A stretch of 64,000 nt of DNA from Halomonas sp. A11-A (GCF_003182195.1 NZ_QGTM01000001.1:186001-250000), one strand, 5' to 3'. Positions 52,806-61,891 are shown, numbered from the stretch's first letter. The notes: generated by a model from the sequence alone, not told the origin. Numbers and translations are program-made.

Positions 52806-54220
52806 GCGGGGGGCTCCTCCTGGGGGTCGGATCGGGGGTCGGTCTGGGGTTCGGCCAGTCGCGCCAGGGTGGCATCCAGCGCGGCGCGCGCCTTGTCGAT
52901 CAGCTCGTCGATCTCGTCACGGGAAATCACCAGCGGCGGCGAGATGATCATGGTATCACCCACCGAGCGCATCACCAGGCCGCCGGCGAAGCAGAGATCG
53001 CGGCACAGGGTGCCCACCCCTCGGGACTCAGCGAAGCGCTCGCCGGTGGCGGGGTCGATCAACTCCAGGGCGCCGATCAGCCCCAAGGAGCGCGCCTCGC
53101 CCACCAGCGGGTGCGCCTCGAGGGCCTTCCAGCGGCGGGCCAGGTAGGGGCCGATCTCGTCGCGGACCCGCTCCACCAGCCCCTCGGCCTCCAGCAGTTC
53201 GAGGTTGCGCTGGGCCACCGCGGCGCACACCGGATGGCCCGAGTAGGTGAAGCCGTGGAAGAACTCGCCGCCCTCCTCGATCAGGGTCTCGGCGACCCGA
53301 TCCCCCACCAGCACCCCGCCGATGGGCAGGTAGCCCGAGGAGAGCCCCTTGGCGATGGGCATCAGGTCCGGCTCCAGGCCGTAGTGGACGCTGCCGAACC
53401 ACTCGCCCAGCCGCCCGAAGCCGCAGATCACCTCGTCCACCACCAGCAGGATGTCGTACTTCGCCAGCACCGCCTTGACCGCCGGCCAGTAGCTCTCCGG
53501 GGGAATGATGGCGCCCCCGGCCCCCTGCACCGGCTCGGCGATGAAAGCGGCGACCTGCTCCTCGCCGAGCTCCTGGATCTTCGCCTCCAGGGCCGCGGCG
53601 CACTCCCGGCCGAAGGCCTCCGGGTCCTGTGCGGCCGTGCACCCTTCGCCAAACCGACCCTCTCCAAACCAGTAGGGCTGGCACACATGGGCGATCTTCG
53701 GCACCAGGGGGCCGCCCTGGGCGTGCATGGGGGCCATGCCGCCGAGGCTCACCCCCGCCACGGTGGAGCCGTGGTAGGCGTTCTTGCGGCCGATCACCCA
53801 CTGCTTGTCGGGCTGGCCCTTGAGCGCCCAGTAGCGGCGCACCATGCGCAGCGTGGTGTCGTTGGCCTCGGAGCCGGAGCCGGTGAAGAAGACGTGGTTG
53901 ACATGGGCGGGCGCCAGGCGGCAGAGGGTCTCGGCCAGCCTGACCGCCGGGGGGTGGGCGGTCTTGAAGAAGCTGTTGTAGTAGGGCAGCTGGCGCATCT
54001 GCTCGGTGGCCGCCGCCACCAGCTCCTCACGGCCATAGCCCAGGTTGACGCACCAGAGCCCCGCCATGCCATCGAGGATGCGGTTGCCCTCGGAGTCGTG
54101 AATGTAGACGCCCTCGGCGCGCTCGATGATGCGGCTACCCTCCTCGCCCAGGGCCTTGAAGTCGGTGAAGGGGTGCAGGTAGTGGGCGCGATCCAGGACC
54201 TGGTAGTCACGGGTATGCAT
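52802..54220 (-). CDS. spuC: SpuC-like polyamine:pyruvate class III aminotransferase
   Basis: SpuC transaminates putrescine with pyruvate, giving 4-aminobutyraldehyde and alanine. The 472-residue product is a PLP-dependent class III enzyme with GLWCVNLGYGREELV, FFTGSGSEANDTTLRMVRRYW, AYHGSTVAGVSLGG, LVVDEVICGFGRLGEWFG and the PLP lysine in PIAKGLSSGYLP. ATG 54220 has GGAG 8 bp upstream. It lies between puuD and aldH in one minus-strand run. Other omega-amino acid:pyruvate aminotransferases are close relatives, so the exact amine is inferred. Confidence 0.85.
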
Positions 54221-54233
54221 GGGGGATCTCCAG

Positions 54234-55004
54234 TCAGCGGGGCGCGCGGGATTCGGCCTGGCGGGCTCGGCACGCCTCGGCGAAGGCGCGATAGAGGGCA
54301 TCGTTGAGAGGATGCTCACGGGGGCGCCACTCGGGATGCCACTGCACGGCCAGGGCGAAACCGGCGGCATCGGCCACCGACACCGCCTCGATCAGCCCGT
54401 CCGGGGCATGGGCCTCGACCGCAAGGCCAGGCCCCAGCTCGGCGATGCCCTGCTGGTGCAGGGAGTTGACCCGCGCCCGGGGCTCGGGATGCAGCGCCGC
54501 CAGGCGCCCGCCGGGCACCAGGGTGATCTCGTGGGCGGGGGCATACTGCGCCTCGCGCTCCCCCGGGGGCTCGCGGTGGTCCTGCAGGCCGGGCACGCCC
54601 TGCACCGCCTGATGAAGGGTGCCGCCGAAGGCCACGTTGAGCTCCTGGAAGCCCCGGCAGATGCCGAACAGCGGCAGGCCGAGGTCCAGCGCCGCGGGAA
54701 TCCACACCAGGGCCGCTGCGTCGCGATGGCGGTCACCCCGGGTGTTCTCCGGCACCCGCTCGGCCCCGTAGCGGCGCGGCTCGACGTTGGTGTAGCTGCC
54801 GGTCAGCAGCAGGCCATCGAGGCGGGCCAGCAGGGCGCGAGCGGCCTCGGGGTCGGCCTCCTGCTCCTCCCACACCGGCAGGATCACCGGCGACAGGCCA
54901 TAGTCCCACAGGGCGCGCAGGTACTTGTCGGTCACCATCTGGGCGGGATGGCCCTCCACCTCACGGTGGCAGGCGATCACCCCCACCAGGGGTCGGCTCT
55001 TCAT
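54234..55004 (-). CDS. puuD: PuuD-like gamma-glutamyl-GABA hydrolase
   Basis: PuuD hydrolyses gamma-glutamyl-GABA to GABA and glutamate. The 256-residue class I glutamine amidotransferase-like hydrolase has nucleophile C116 in GICRGFQELNVAFGGTLHQ and H223/E225 in QWHPEW. ATG 55004 has AGGAG 8 bp upstream; the alternative ATG 55019 has none. It is the first gene of the minus-strand operon and is divergent from the puuA-like gene. Length matches E. coli PuuD. Confidence 0.93.
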   Translation of the reverse strand: MKSRPLVGVIACHREVEGHPAQMVTDKYLRALWDYGLSPVILPVWEEQEADPEAARALLARLDGLLLTGSYTNVEPRRYGAERVPENTRGDRHRDAAALVWIPAALDLGLPLFGICRGFQELNVAFGGTLHQAVQGVPGLQDHREPPGEREAQYAPAHEITLVPGGRLAALHPEPRARVNSLHQQGIAELGPGLAVEAHAPDGLIEAVSVADAAGFALAVQWHPEWRPREHPLNDALYRAFAEACRARQAESRAPR

Positions 55005-55035
55005 CGCGTCTCTCCTCATCGGAAGCGGGCCCGGT

Positions 55036-55057
55036 GTTATGTTTTATTCACCATAAC
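55036..55057. promoter_or_regulatory. Palindromic operator candidate over the puuD promoter
   Basis: GTTATG (55036-55041) and its inverted copy CATAAC (55052-55057) flank an AT-rich 10-bp centre and overlap the predicted puuD -10. Position and symmetry fit a repressor site; the PuuR-like regulator encoded at 50392 is the obvious candidate, by inference. Confidence 0.45.
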
Positions 55058-55078
55058 CACCTGGCTCTCGCTTTCCAA
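55050..55078 (-). promoter_or_regulatory. Promoter of puuD-spuC-aldH
   Basis: On the minus strand TTGGAA (55078-55073), a 17-bp spacer and TATGGT (55055-55050) lie 46 bp before the puuD start. Both hexamers are partial matches at ideal spacing. Confidence 0.5.
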
Positions 55079-55108
55079 GGCGGACTTTCCTGCTGCCACG
55101 TAAATTAT

Positions 55109-55137
55109 TTGACAACACTGGGCACCCCTACAAGGAT
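55109..55137 (+). promoter_or_regulatory. Promoter of the puuA-like gene
   Basis: A perfect -35 TTGACA (55109-55114) is followed 17 bp later by a weak -10, AAGGAT (55132-55137), 37 bp before the ATG. ACAAGGAT occurs at 55130-55137 and again at 55145-55152, a 15-bp-spaced direct repeat that might be an activator or repressor site. Confidence 0.5.
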
Positions 55138-55173
55138 AGGAGCCACAAGGATCACAACGCCAGAGGTGCGCCC

Positions 55174-56544
55174 ATGCCTGCTCCCGACGATGTCCGGGCC
55201 TTCCTCGACGTCCACCCGGAGATCAGCAGCGTCGACCTGCTGATCAGCGACCTCAACGGGGTGATGCGCGGCAAGCGCATCCCTCGGGAGAGCCTCGCCA
55301 AGGCCTATGACAGCGGCATCGCCCTGCCCGCCTCGGTCTTCGCCCTGGACATCAACGGCCACACCATCGAGGAGACCGGGCTCGGCCTGGACAGCGGCGA
55401 TGGCGACCGCCTCTGCCGACCGATCGACGGTAGCCTCAAGCCGGTGCCCTGGATCACCCGGGGCCATCAGGCCCAGCTGCTGATGACCATGGAGGAGTTC
55501 GACGGCACCCCCTTCTTCGCCGACCCCCGCCAGCTGCTGGGCCGGGTGCTGGGCCGCCTGACCGCCCTGGGGCTGACCCCGGTGGTCGCCGTGGAGCTGG
55601 AGTTCTACCTGGTGGATCGCGAGCGCACCGCCGCCGGGCTGATCCAGCCGCCCTGCTCGCCGGTGAGCGGTGAACGCGCCAGCCAGAGCCAGCTCTACTC
55701 CATGCTGGAGCTCGACGAGTATGCCGACTTCCTCGAGGAGGTGCAGGCCGCAGCCCAGGTCCAGGACCTGCCCCTGGACACCGCTCTCAAGGAGTGCGCT
55801 CCGGGGCAGTTCGAGATCAACCTGATCCACTGCGACGATGCGCTGGCGGCCTGCGACCACGCCGTGCAACTCAAGCGCCTGATCAAGGGGGTCGCCCTGC
55901 GCCACGGCTTCGAGGCCACCTTCATGGCCAAGCCCTACGGCCAGGAGGCGGGCAACGGCATGCACGTGCATATCAGCCTGCTGGATGAGGCGGGTCGCAA
56001 CGTCTTCAGCGAGCCGGGTGACGATCCCCTAGGCAGCCCGGCGCTGCGCCAGGCGGTGGCCGGCCTGCTGGCGCAGATGCCCGCCTCCATGGCGATCTGC
56101 GCGCCCAACCTCAACGCCTTCCGACGCTTCCAGGCGGGGCTCTACGTGCCCATGGCCCCCACCTGGGGCTTCGACAACCGCTCGGTGGCGCTGCGCATTC
56201 CCGCCGGGGCCCGGACCGCCCGGCGCATCGAGCACCGGGTGGCCGGCGCCGACGCCAACCCCTACCTGCTGCTGGCCGCCCTGCTCGCCGCCATCCACCA
56301 TGGTCTCGCCGAGGGGCTCGAGCCGCCGCCGCCCAGCGTCGGCAACGCCTACGAGACGACGCCCCCCAGCCTGACCAACAGCTGGCAGCAGGCCCTCGAC
56401 CTGCTGGAGGCCGACGAGGTCCTCGGCGAGGCCTTGGGACGCGACTTCCTCCACGTCTACCTGGCCAACCGTCGCGCCGAGCGTGCCCAGGCCCTGCAGG
56501 CGGTGAGCCGGCTCGAGTACGACTGGTACCTGCGCCACGTCTGA
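55174..56544 (+). CDS. puuA: PuuA-like gamma-glutamylpolyamine synthetase
   Basis: PuuA joins glutamate to putrescine with ATP, the first step of the gamma-glutamylated pathway. The 456-residue glutamine-synthetase-fold product has the N-terminal SSVDLLISDLNGVMRGKRIPRE, metal and ATP residues in VAVELEFYLVD, APGQFEINL, and MHVHISLLDEAG. The C-terminal NRSVALRIPAGARTARRIEHRVAGADANPYLLLAALLA replaces the adenylylation loop of true GlnA. It diverges from puuD. A second, related gene lies at the window's right edge. Confidence 0.9.
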   Translation: MPAPDDVRAFLDVHPEISSVDLLISDLNGVMRGKRIPRESLAKAYDSGIALPASVFALDINGHTIEETGLGLDSGDGDRLCRPIDGSLKPVPWITRGHQAQLLMTMEEFDGTPFFADPRQLLGRVLGRLTALGLTPVVAVELEFYLVDRERTAAGLIQPPCSPVSGERASQSQLYSMLELDEYADFLEEVQAAAQVQDLPLDTALKECAPGQFEINLIHCDDALAACDHAVQLKRLIKGVALRHGFEATFMAKPYGQEAGNGMHVHISLLDEAGRNVFSEPGDDPLGSPALRQAVAGLLAQMPASMAICAPNLNAFRRFQAGLYVPMAPTWGFDNRSVALRIPAGARTARRIEHRVAGADANPYLLLAALLAAIHHGLAEGLEPPPPSVGNAYETTPPSLTNSWQQALDLLEADEVLGEALGRDFLHVYLANRRAERAQALQAVSRLEYDWYLRHV

Positions 56545-56570
56545 GCCCCGGCACATTCATCTGCAAACGC

Positions 56571-56608
56571 ATGCGCCCCCGGACCCTGGCGGATCCGGGG
56601 GCGTGCAT
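56571..56608. terminator. Bidirectional hairpin after the puuA-like gene
   Basis: An approximately 13-bp GC-rich stem with a two-base bulge (56571-56583 with 56594-56608) lies 26 bp after the puuA-like stop and 33 bp after the stop of the glycine-zipper gene on the other strand. Confidence 0.6.
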
Positions 56609-56641
56609 AAGCCGGGCCGGTGAGGCGCAGAGCGCTCTTGC

Positions 56642-57340
56642 TCAGCCCTCGCGCTGGGGCTCGGCCTCCTGCAGGGCGGCCTGCCACTGCACCTCGCCCT
56701 CGACGACCGGGAGGCGCTCGGCCTGGGGGGCGCTCTCCATGCGCCGGGTCAGCTCCTCGCCGTTGAGGCGATAGGTGACGTCGTAGCCGAGGTGCTCCTC
56801 GTGGCTCTCCATCACCGTCTGGCACTGCCGCTCGGTCACGGTCTGGTTCTGGGTCTCGTAACGGGTCTCGTAGCGGGTCTCGTACTGGACCTGGCTACCC
56901 GCCTGGGCGTGCTGGCGGGCTTCGACGCGGTTCTGCACCTCGCGCCCGGCCAGGCCGCCGCCGATGGCACCGGCCACGGTGGCCAGCTTCTTGCCGCTGC
57001 CGCCGCCCACCTGGTTGCCCAGCAGGCCGCCGACGATGGCCCCGGCCGCGGTGCCGACGACGCGATGGGGGTCCTGGCTCGCCCCGGGGCCTGAGGGCGC
57101 GGCCTGGGTGACGGGCACCTGGACGGGCACCTCCACCGGCACCTCGACGCTGACCACCTTCTCCACGTCTTCGCACACCTCACGGGGGCGCTCCACGCTG
57201 CGGGTGGCCGCCGCGACGTCAAGGATCTCGGCAAACTGCGGTTCGGGCGCGCGGTTCTCCTGGACCTGCCAGGCGCCGAAGGCCAGCCCCCCCAGCCCCA
57301 GGACGGCCAGGCTGGACCCCACGATGATCGACTTGCTCAT
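56642..57340 (-). CDS. Glycine-zipper envelope protein (2TM-type)
   Basis: This 232-residue protein has an N-terminal membrane or signal helix ([22 protein letters not shown]), a valine/proline repeat (VEVPVEVPVQVPV), a glycine-zipper segment (VVGTAAGAIVGGLLGNQVGGGSGKKLATVAGAIGGGLAG, about 93-131) and a YETRYETRYETQNQ repeat, followed by a C-terminal LGYDVTYRLNGEE. The pattern matches glycine-zipper 2TM (17 kDa surface antigen-like) envelope proteins. ATG 57340 has GAGGAG 7 bp upstream. Function is not known; it separates the puuA-like gene from puuB. Confidence 0.8.
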   Translation of the reverse strand: MSKSIIVGSSLAVLGLGGLAFGAWQVQENRAPEPQFAEILDVAAATRSVERPREVCEDVEKVVSVEVPVEVPVQVPVTQAAPSGPGASQDPHRVVGTAAGAIVGGLLGNQVGGGSGKKLATVAGAIGGGLAGREVQNRVEARQHAQAGSQVQYETRYETRYETQNQTVTERQCQTVMESHEEHLGYDVTYRLNGEELTRRMESAPQAERLPVVEGEVQWQAALQEAEPQREG

Positions 57341-57470
57341 GGTTCTCCTCCTCGCGGGCGTACGGGCGCCCGTCGCTGAAACTCGCATGGCTCCAGGCGT
57401 GGATGACTCAGTTCGGTGATGGTGACGATGAGAGCCGCGGCGGGGCCTCCTGCGCCACCGCGATAGGGGC

Positions 57471-57476
57471 ATTATA
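57471..57476 (-). promoter_or_regulatory. -10 element of the glycine-zipper gene
   Basis: A perfect TATAAT on the minus strand lies about 131 bp before the start. No convincing -35 is seen at 16-18 bp. If used, it gives a long 5' leader of about 120 bases. Confidence 0.4.
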
Positions 57477-57527
57477 GGCGCCCGCGCCACCCGGTGGAGG
57501 GCGCGGACAGGGTTTCCCCATTATCTG

Positions 57528-57558
57528 ACCGGCTGTCGCAGGGATGCGACAGGCCGGT
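57528..57558 (-). terminator. Hairpin after the PuuB-like gene
   Basis: Outer arms ACCGG/CCGGT and inner arms TGTCGCA/TGCGACA, with a GGGA loop, lie about 42 bp after the puuB stop. There is no U-rich tail, so termination is tentative. Confidence 0.5.
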
Positions 57559-57599
57559 GGCGCCCGGGGGTCAGTGCCCCAAGCGGTCCCGGTTGGCCC

Positions 57600-58892
57600 T
57601 CAGAGCCCCAGACGGTCCCGGGTCGAGTAGTACCAGGCGCCCAGCGCCGAGAGCGGCACTCGCAGCAGCCGCCCGCCGGGGAACGGCAGGTGGGGAATGC
57701 CGGCGAAGGCGTCGAAGCGCTCACCCTGGCCATGGATCACCTCGGCGATCAGCTTGCCGGCCAGGTGGGTGCAGGTGACGCCGTGACCGGAGTAGCCCTG
57801 GGCGTAGTAGACGTTGCCGTTGACCACCCCGAACTGGGGCAGCCGGTTGAGCGTCATCAGAAAGGTACCGCTCCAGGCGTGGTCCACCTTGACGTCGGCA
57901 AGGCCCGGGAAGGTAGCCAGCATCTTGGGCCGGATCACCGCGGTGATGTCGGCCGGGTCCTCGCCGCCGTAGTTGACTCCGCCGCCGTAGAGCAGCCGAT
58001 TGTCGCGGGTCAGCCGGTAGTAGTCGAGCAGGTAGTTGCAGTCCTCCACCGCCAGGCCGTTGGGTATCAGCGCCCGGGCCCGGGCCTCGCCGAGGGGCTC
58101 GGTGGTGATGATCTGGGTGCCGCAGGGCATCGAGCGGCCCTCGATCTCCGGCAGCACCCCGCGAAGGTAGGCGTTGCCGGCCATCACCACCCGCTCGGCG
58201 CGCACCCGCCCGCCGGCGGTGCGCAGGGTGACCGGCTCGCCGTGGATCACCTCGCGCACCGCCGACTGCTCGAAGATGCGCCCGCCGAGCGACTCGAGCG
58301 CCGCGGCCTGGCCCAGCACCAGGTTCAGGGGATGCAGGTGGCCACCGCCGTGGTCCACCAGGGCGCCCACGTAGCGGTCGGAGTTGACCTCGCGCTTCAC
58401 CCCCTCCCCCTCCAGCAGCTCCAGCTCCCGGTAGCCGTAGCGCTCCCAGAGCGCCTTGTGCTCGCGCAGCCCGGCCAGCTGCTTGCGGTTGCAGGCGGCG
58501 AAGAGGTTGCCGTCGCGCAGGTCGCAGTCGATGGCGTAGGTCGCCACCCGCTCGCGGATGATGCGGCTACCCTCGAAGGCCATGTCGCCCAGGGCGCGGG
58601 CGGTCTGGGCGCCATACTTCGCCTCGATCACGTCCATGTCGCGGCTGTAGCTGTTGACGATCTGGCCGCCGTTGCGCCCGCTGGCGCCGAAGCCCACCCT
58701 GGCCCCCTCCAGCACCACCACCGAGAGGCCGCGCTCGGCCAGGTGCAGCGCCGCGGAGATGCCGGTGAAGCCGGCCCCCACCACGCAGACGTCGCACTCG
58801 ACCTCCCCGGCGAGCGCCGGGCGCTCGGGGGCGGGGTTGGCGGTGGCGGCGTACCAGGAGGCGACGTGCTCGCCGGCGGGATAGTCAGGCAT
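57600..58892 (-). CDS. puuB: PuuB-like gamma-glutamylputrescine oxidoreductase
   Basis: PuuB oxidises gamma-glutamylputrescine to the aldehyde using FAD. The 430-residue DAO-family protein has the FAD-binding VCVVGAGFTGISAALHLAERGLSVVVLEGARVGFGASGRNGGQIVNSY (about 34-82) and a C-terminal NVYYAQGYSGHGVTCTHLAGKLIAEVI. The start ATG 58892 lies 30 bp after potI. Its position right after the putrescine transporter makes the substrate likely, though DAO-family amine oxidases are broad. Confidence 0.9.
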   Translation of the reverse strand: MPDYPAGEHVASWYAATANPAPERPALAGEVECDVCVVGAGFTGISAALHLAERGLSVVVLEGARVGFGASGRNGGQIVNSYSRDMDVIEAKYGAQTARALGDMAFEGSRIIRERVATYAIDCDLRDGNLFAACNRKQLAGLREHKALWERYGYRELELLEGEGVKREVNSDRYVGALVDHGGGHLHPLNLVLGQAAALESLGGRIFEQSAVREVIHGEPVTLRTAGGRVRAERVVMAGNAYLRGVLPEIEGRSMPCGTQIITTEPLGEARARALIPNGLAVEDCNYLLDYYRLTRDNRLLYGGGVNYGGEDPADITAVIRPKMLATFPGLADVKVDHAWSGTFLMTLNRLPQFGVVNGNVYYAQGYSGHGVTCTHLAGKLIAEVIHGQGERFDAFAGIPHLPFPGGRLLRVPLSALGAWYYSTRDRLGL

Positions 58893-58922
58893 GAGAGGGC
58901 TCCAGACTCTGCGAAGGGGACA

Positions 58923-59765
58923 TCAGGGCGTCTCCTGCTGGCGCAGGGCGGCCAGGCGGCGCGCCTCGCTGCGGCGCATGAAGTACCAGGCCAGGAAGGT
59001 GGCCAGCGATACCGCCAGGATGATCAGGGTGGCCAGGGCGTTGATCTTGGGCGAGACGCCCATGCGTACCGAGGAGAAGACCACCATGGGCAGGGTGGTG
59101 GCACCGGGGCCGGAGACGAAGCTGGCGATCACCAGGTCATCCAGCGACAGGGTGAAGGCCAGCAGCCAGCCCGCAGCCAGGGCCGGGGCGATCACCGGCA
59201 GGGTGATCTGGAAGAAGGTCTTCACCGGCGGCGCGCCGAGGTCCATGGCCGCCTCCTCGATGGAACGGTCCACCTCGCGCAGCCGCGACGACACCACCAC
59301 CGCCACGTAGGCGCTGCAGAAGGTGGTATGGGCGATCCAGATGGTGGCCATGCCGCGATCCGCCGGCCAGCCGACGATCTGGGCCATCTGCACGAAGAGC
59401 AGCAGCAGCGACAGGCCGGTGATCACCTCCGGCATTACCAGAGGCGCGGTGATCATGCTGGAGAGCGCGGTCTTGCCGCGAAAGCGGCCGAAGCGGGTCA
59501 TCACGAAGGCGGCCAGGGTGCCGAGGCAGACCGCCATGGTAGCGGAGAAGAAGGCGATGCGCAGGCTGGTCCACACCGCGGCGAGTATCTGCCGGTCGCG
59601 CAGCAGCTCCAGGTACCAGCGCCCGGAGAAGCCCGCCCAGACCGTCACCAGCCGCGACGAGTTGAAGGAGTAGACCACCAGCACCACCATGGGCAGGTAG
59701 AGGAACAGCAGCCCCAGGATCAGCATCAGGGTGGTGAACGACGGCGGGGTGACGGATCGGCGCAT
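58923..59765 (-). CDS. potI: PotI, putrescine ABC transporter permease
   Basis: PotI is one of two permeases of the PotFGHI putrescine importer. The 280-residue product has six hydrophobic segments and the ABC-permease coupling loop EEAAMDLGAPPVKTFFQITLPVIAPALAAG. ATG 59765 lies 2 bp after the potH stop. The in-frame open region upstream, to 60209, overlaps potH and is not used. Confidence 0.94.
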   Translation of the reverse strand: MRRSVTPPSFTTLMLILGLLFLYLPMVVLVVYSFNSSRLVTVWAGFSGRWYLELLRDRQILAAVWTSLRIAFFSATMAVCLGTLAAFVMTRFGRFRGKTALSSMITAPLVMPEVITGLSLLLLFVQMAQIVGWPADRGMATIWIAHTTFCSAYVAVVVSSRLREVDRSIEEAAMDLGAPPVKTFFQITLPVIAPALAAGWLLAFTLSLDDLVIASFVSGPGATTLPMVVFSSVRMGVSPKINALATLIILAVSLATFLAWYFMRRSEARRLAALRQQETP

Positions 59766-59767
59766 GG

Positions 59768-60679
59768 TCACTCCTCCAGCTCGCGGGACTGGTAGCGATG
59801 GAACAGCGCGATGGGGATCAGCAGCAGCAGCAGCATCACCATGGCCAGCGCCGAGGCCACCGGCCAGTCGCGGTTGAGGAAGAACTCCTCCCACAGCACC
59901 TTGCCGATCATCACCGTGTTGGGGCCACCGAGCAGCTCCGGAATCACGTACTCCCCTACCGCAGGGATGAAGACCAGCATGGAGCCGGCGATGATCCCCC
60001 CCTTGGAGAGCGGCAGGGTCACCTTCAGAAAGGTGTTGAAGGTCCGGGAGCCGAGGTCCGCGGCGGCCTCCAGCAGCGAATCGTCGAGCCGGGTCAGGTT
60101 GGCGTAGAGCGGCAGGATCATGAAGGGCAGGTAGGCATAGACGATACCCAGCATCACCGCGAAGTTGGTGTTCATCATGCGCAGCGGCGAGTCGATGAGG
60201 CCGATCCACAGCAGCAGGTTGTTGAGCAGGCCATTGGTGCTCAGGATCCCCATCCAGGCGTAGACCCGGATCAGGAAGGAGGTCCAGGAGGGCAGCATCA
60301 CCAGCAGCAGCAGCACCAGCTGCCAGCGCGCCGGGGCCCGGGCCATGGCATAGGCCATGGGGTAGCCGATCAGCAGGCAGAAGAGCGTCGAGAAGAAGGC
60401 GATCTTCACCGAGCCCCAGTAGGCCGCCACGTAAAGTGAATCGCTGGCCAGGAAGAGGTAGTTGCCGAAGTTCAGGGCGATGTTGAGGGTCCCGGCGGTG
60501 AAGTCGAGGATCGGCTGGTAGGGGGGCACCGCGATGGCCGCCTCGGAGAGGCTGATCTTGAGCACGATGGCGAAGGGCGCCAGGAAGAAGAGGCTCAGCC
60601 AGATCAGCGGCACGGCAATGACCCAGCCGCGCCCCGGGCGCAGGCGGCGCGAGAGGCGCTCGAGGGGAGTCGATTTCAT
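59768..60679 (-). CDS. potH: PotH, putrescine ABC transporter permease
   Basis: PotH is the second permease of PotFGHI. From ATG 60679 (MKSTPLERLSRRL) the product is 303 residues with six membrane segments and the coupling loop EAAADLGSRTFNTFLKVTLPLSKGGIIAG. The Shine-Dalgarno GAGGAG lies about 5 bp upstream. A longer reading from 60727 exists but lacks a Shine-Dalgarno site. Confidence 0.94.
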   Translation of the reverse strand: MKSTPLERLSRRLRPGRGWVIAVPLIWLSLFFLAPFAIVLKISLSEAAIAVPPYQPILDFTAGTLNIALNFGNYLFLASDSLYVAAYWGSVKIAFFSTLFCLLIGYPMAYAMARAPARWQLVLLLLVMLPSWTSFLIRVYAWMGILSTNGLLNNLLLWIGLIDSPLRMMNTNFAVMLGIVYAYLPFMILPLYANLTRLDDSLLEAAADLGSRTFNTFLKVTLPLSKGGIIAGSMLVFIPAVGEYVIPELLGGPNTVMIGKVLWEEFFLNRDWPVASALAMVMLLLLLIPIALFHRYQSRELEE

Positions 60680-60757
60680 GGGGCTCCTCACTTGTTTGGG
60701 CTCACGCGTGCCGAGCCATTCGTGCAACGCTCGCTCATGCAGGGCTATTCATGCGGC

Positions 60758-61891
60758 TCACTCATGCAACACCACGGCGCTCATCTCGTCCCAGCTGACG
60801 TAGACCGGCTCGTCCCAGCCGGGGCGGTCGCCGCGACGCTCCACGTTGGCCAGGCTCGCCTTGACCAGGGCGCCGGCCTCGGTGCGCACGTAGTAGACCG
60901 AGAGCCCGCCCAGGTAGGCGATATCCTCCACCGTACCGGCGGTCCAGTTGTGCTCGCCCTCCGGGCGCGTGCGGGTGAGCGTGGTCTTCTCCGGGCGGAT
61001 GGCCACCCACACCCGGCGCTCGTCGGCCTGGGTCGAGACCCCGTGGCCGATACGGATATCGCGCCCGAGTGCCGGGCTTGCGATGATGCAGTGGTCGGCC
61101 TCGTCGACGCGGATCTCCCCCTCGAAGAGGTTCACGGTGCCCACGAACTCGGCCACCATGCGGCTCGCCGGACTCTCGTAGATGTCCATGGGGCTGCCCA
61201 CCTGGGCGATCCAGCCATCTGACATGATCACCACGCGATCGGCCATGGTCATCGCCTCCTCCTGGTCGTGGGTTACCATGATGCAGGTCACCCCAACCCG
61301 CTCGAGGATCGCCACCACCTCGAGCTGCATCTCGGTGCGCAGCTTCTTGTCCAGCGCCCCCATGGGCTCGTCGAGCAGCAGCAGCTTAGGCCGCTTGGCC
61401 AGCGAGCGGGCCAGGGCCACCCGCTGGCGCTGGCCGCCGGAGAGCTGGTGGGGGCGACGCTTGGCGAAGCCCTCCATATGCACGAGCTTGAGCATCTCGG
61501 CCACCCGCTGCTCGATCTCGGCCCGGGGCAGGCGGTCCTGCTTGAGCCCGAAGGCGATGTTCTGGGCCACCGTCATGTGGGGAAAGAGCGCGTAGGACTG
61601 GAACATCATGTTGATCGGCCGCTCATGGGGCGGCATGGCGGTGATGTCCTGACCGTCGAGCAGGATCTGGCCCTCGCTTGGCTTCTCGAACCCCGCCAGC
61701 ATGCGCAGCAGGGTCGACTTGCCGGAACCCGAACCGCCCAGCAGGGCGAAGATCTCGCCCTGGCGGATGGTCAGGTTGACGTCGTCCACCGCCAGCACGC
61801 CGTCGAAGCGCTTGCTGATGCGGCGGATCTCGACCAGCGCCTCGCCGGTGCGTCGCCCGGGCGGACGCGCCGCGGTCTGGTTCTGTGGCAT
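60758..61891 (-). CDS. potG: PotG, putrescine ABC transporter ATPase
   Basis: PotG is the ATPase of PotFGHI. From ATG 61891 the product is 377 residues, the length of E. coli PotG, with Walker A GGSGSGKST, Q-loop FQSYALFPHMTV, signature LSGGQRQRVALARSL, Walker B LLLLDEPMGALD, H-loop THDQEEA, and a C-terminal TOBE-like domain. AGGAG lies 6 bp upstream; an ATG at 61897 abuts that site and is unlikely. Confidence 0.96.
   Translation of the reverse strand: MPQNQTAARPPGRRTGEALVEIRRISKRFDGVLAVDDVNLTIRQGEIFALLGGSGSGKSTLLRMLAGFEKPSEGQILLDGQDITAMPPHERPINMMFQSYALFPHMTVAQNIAFGLKQDRLPRAEIEQRVAEMLKLVHMEGFAKRRPHQLSGGQRQRVALARSLAKRPKLLLLDEPMGALDKKLRTEMQLEVVAILERVGVTCIMVTHDQEEAMTMADRVVIMSDGWIAQVGSPMDIYESPASRMVAEFVGTVNLFEGEIRVDEADHCIIASPALGRDIRIGHGVSTQADERRVWVAIRPEKTTLTRTRPEGEHNWTAGTVEDIAYLGGLSVYYVRTEAGALVKASLANVERRGDRPGWDEPVYVSWDEMSAVVLHE

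Noticed and set aside
56840-56895. Short tandem DNA repeats resembling a CRISPR-like or satellite array
   Set aside because: They encode the YETRYETRYETQ segment of the glycine-zipper protein; repeats are contiguous with no spacers.
57690-59795. Plus-strand open frame of 701 codons
   Set aside because: Antisense to puuB and potI; low-complexity His/Gly/Gln-rich translation.
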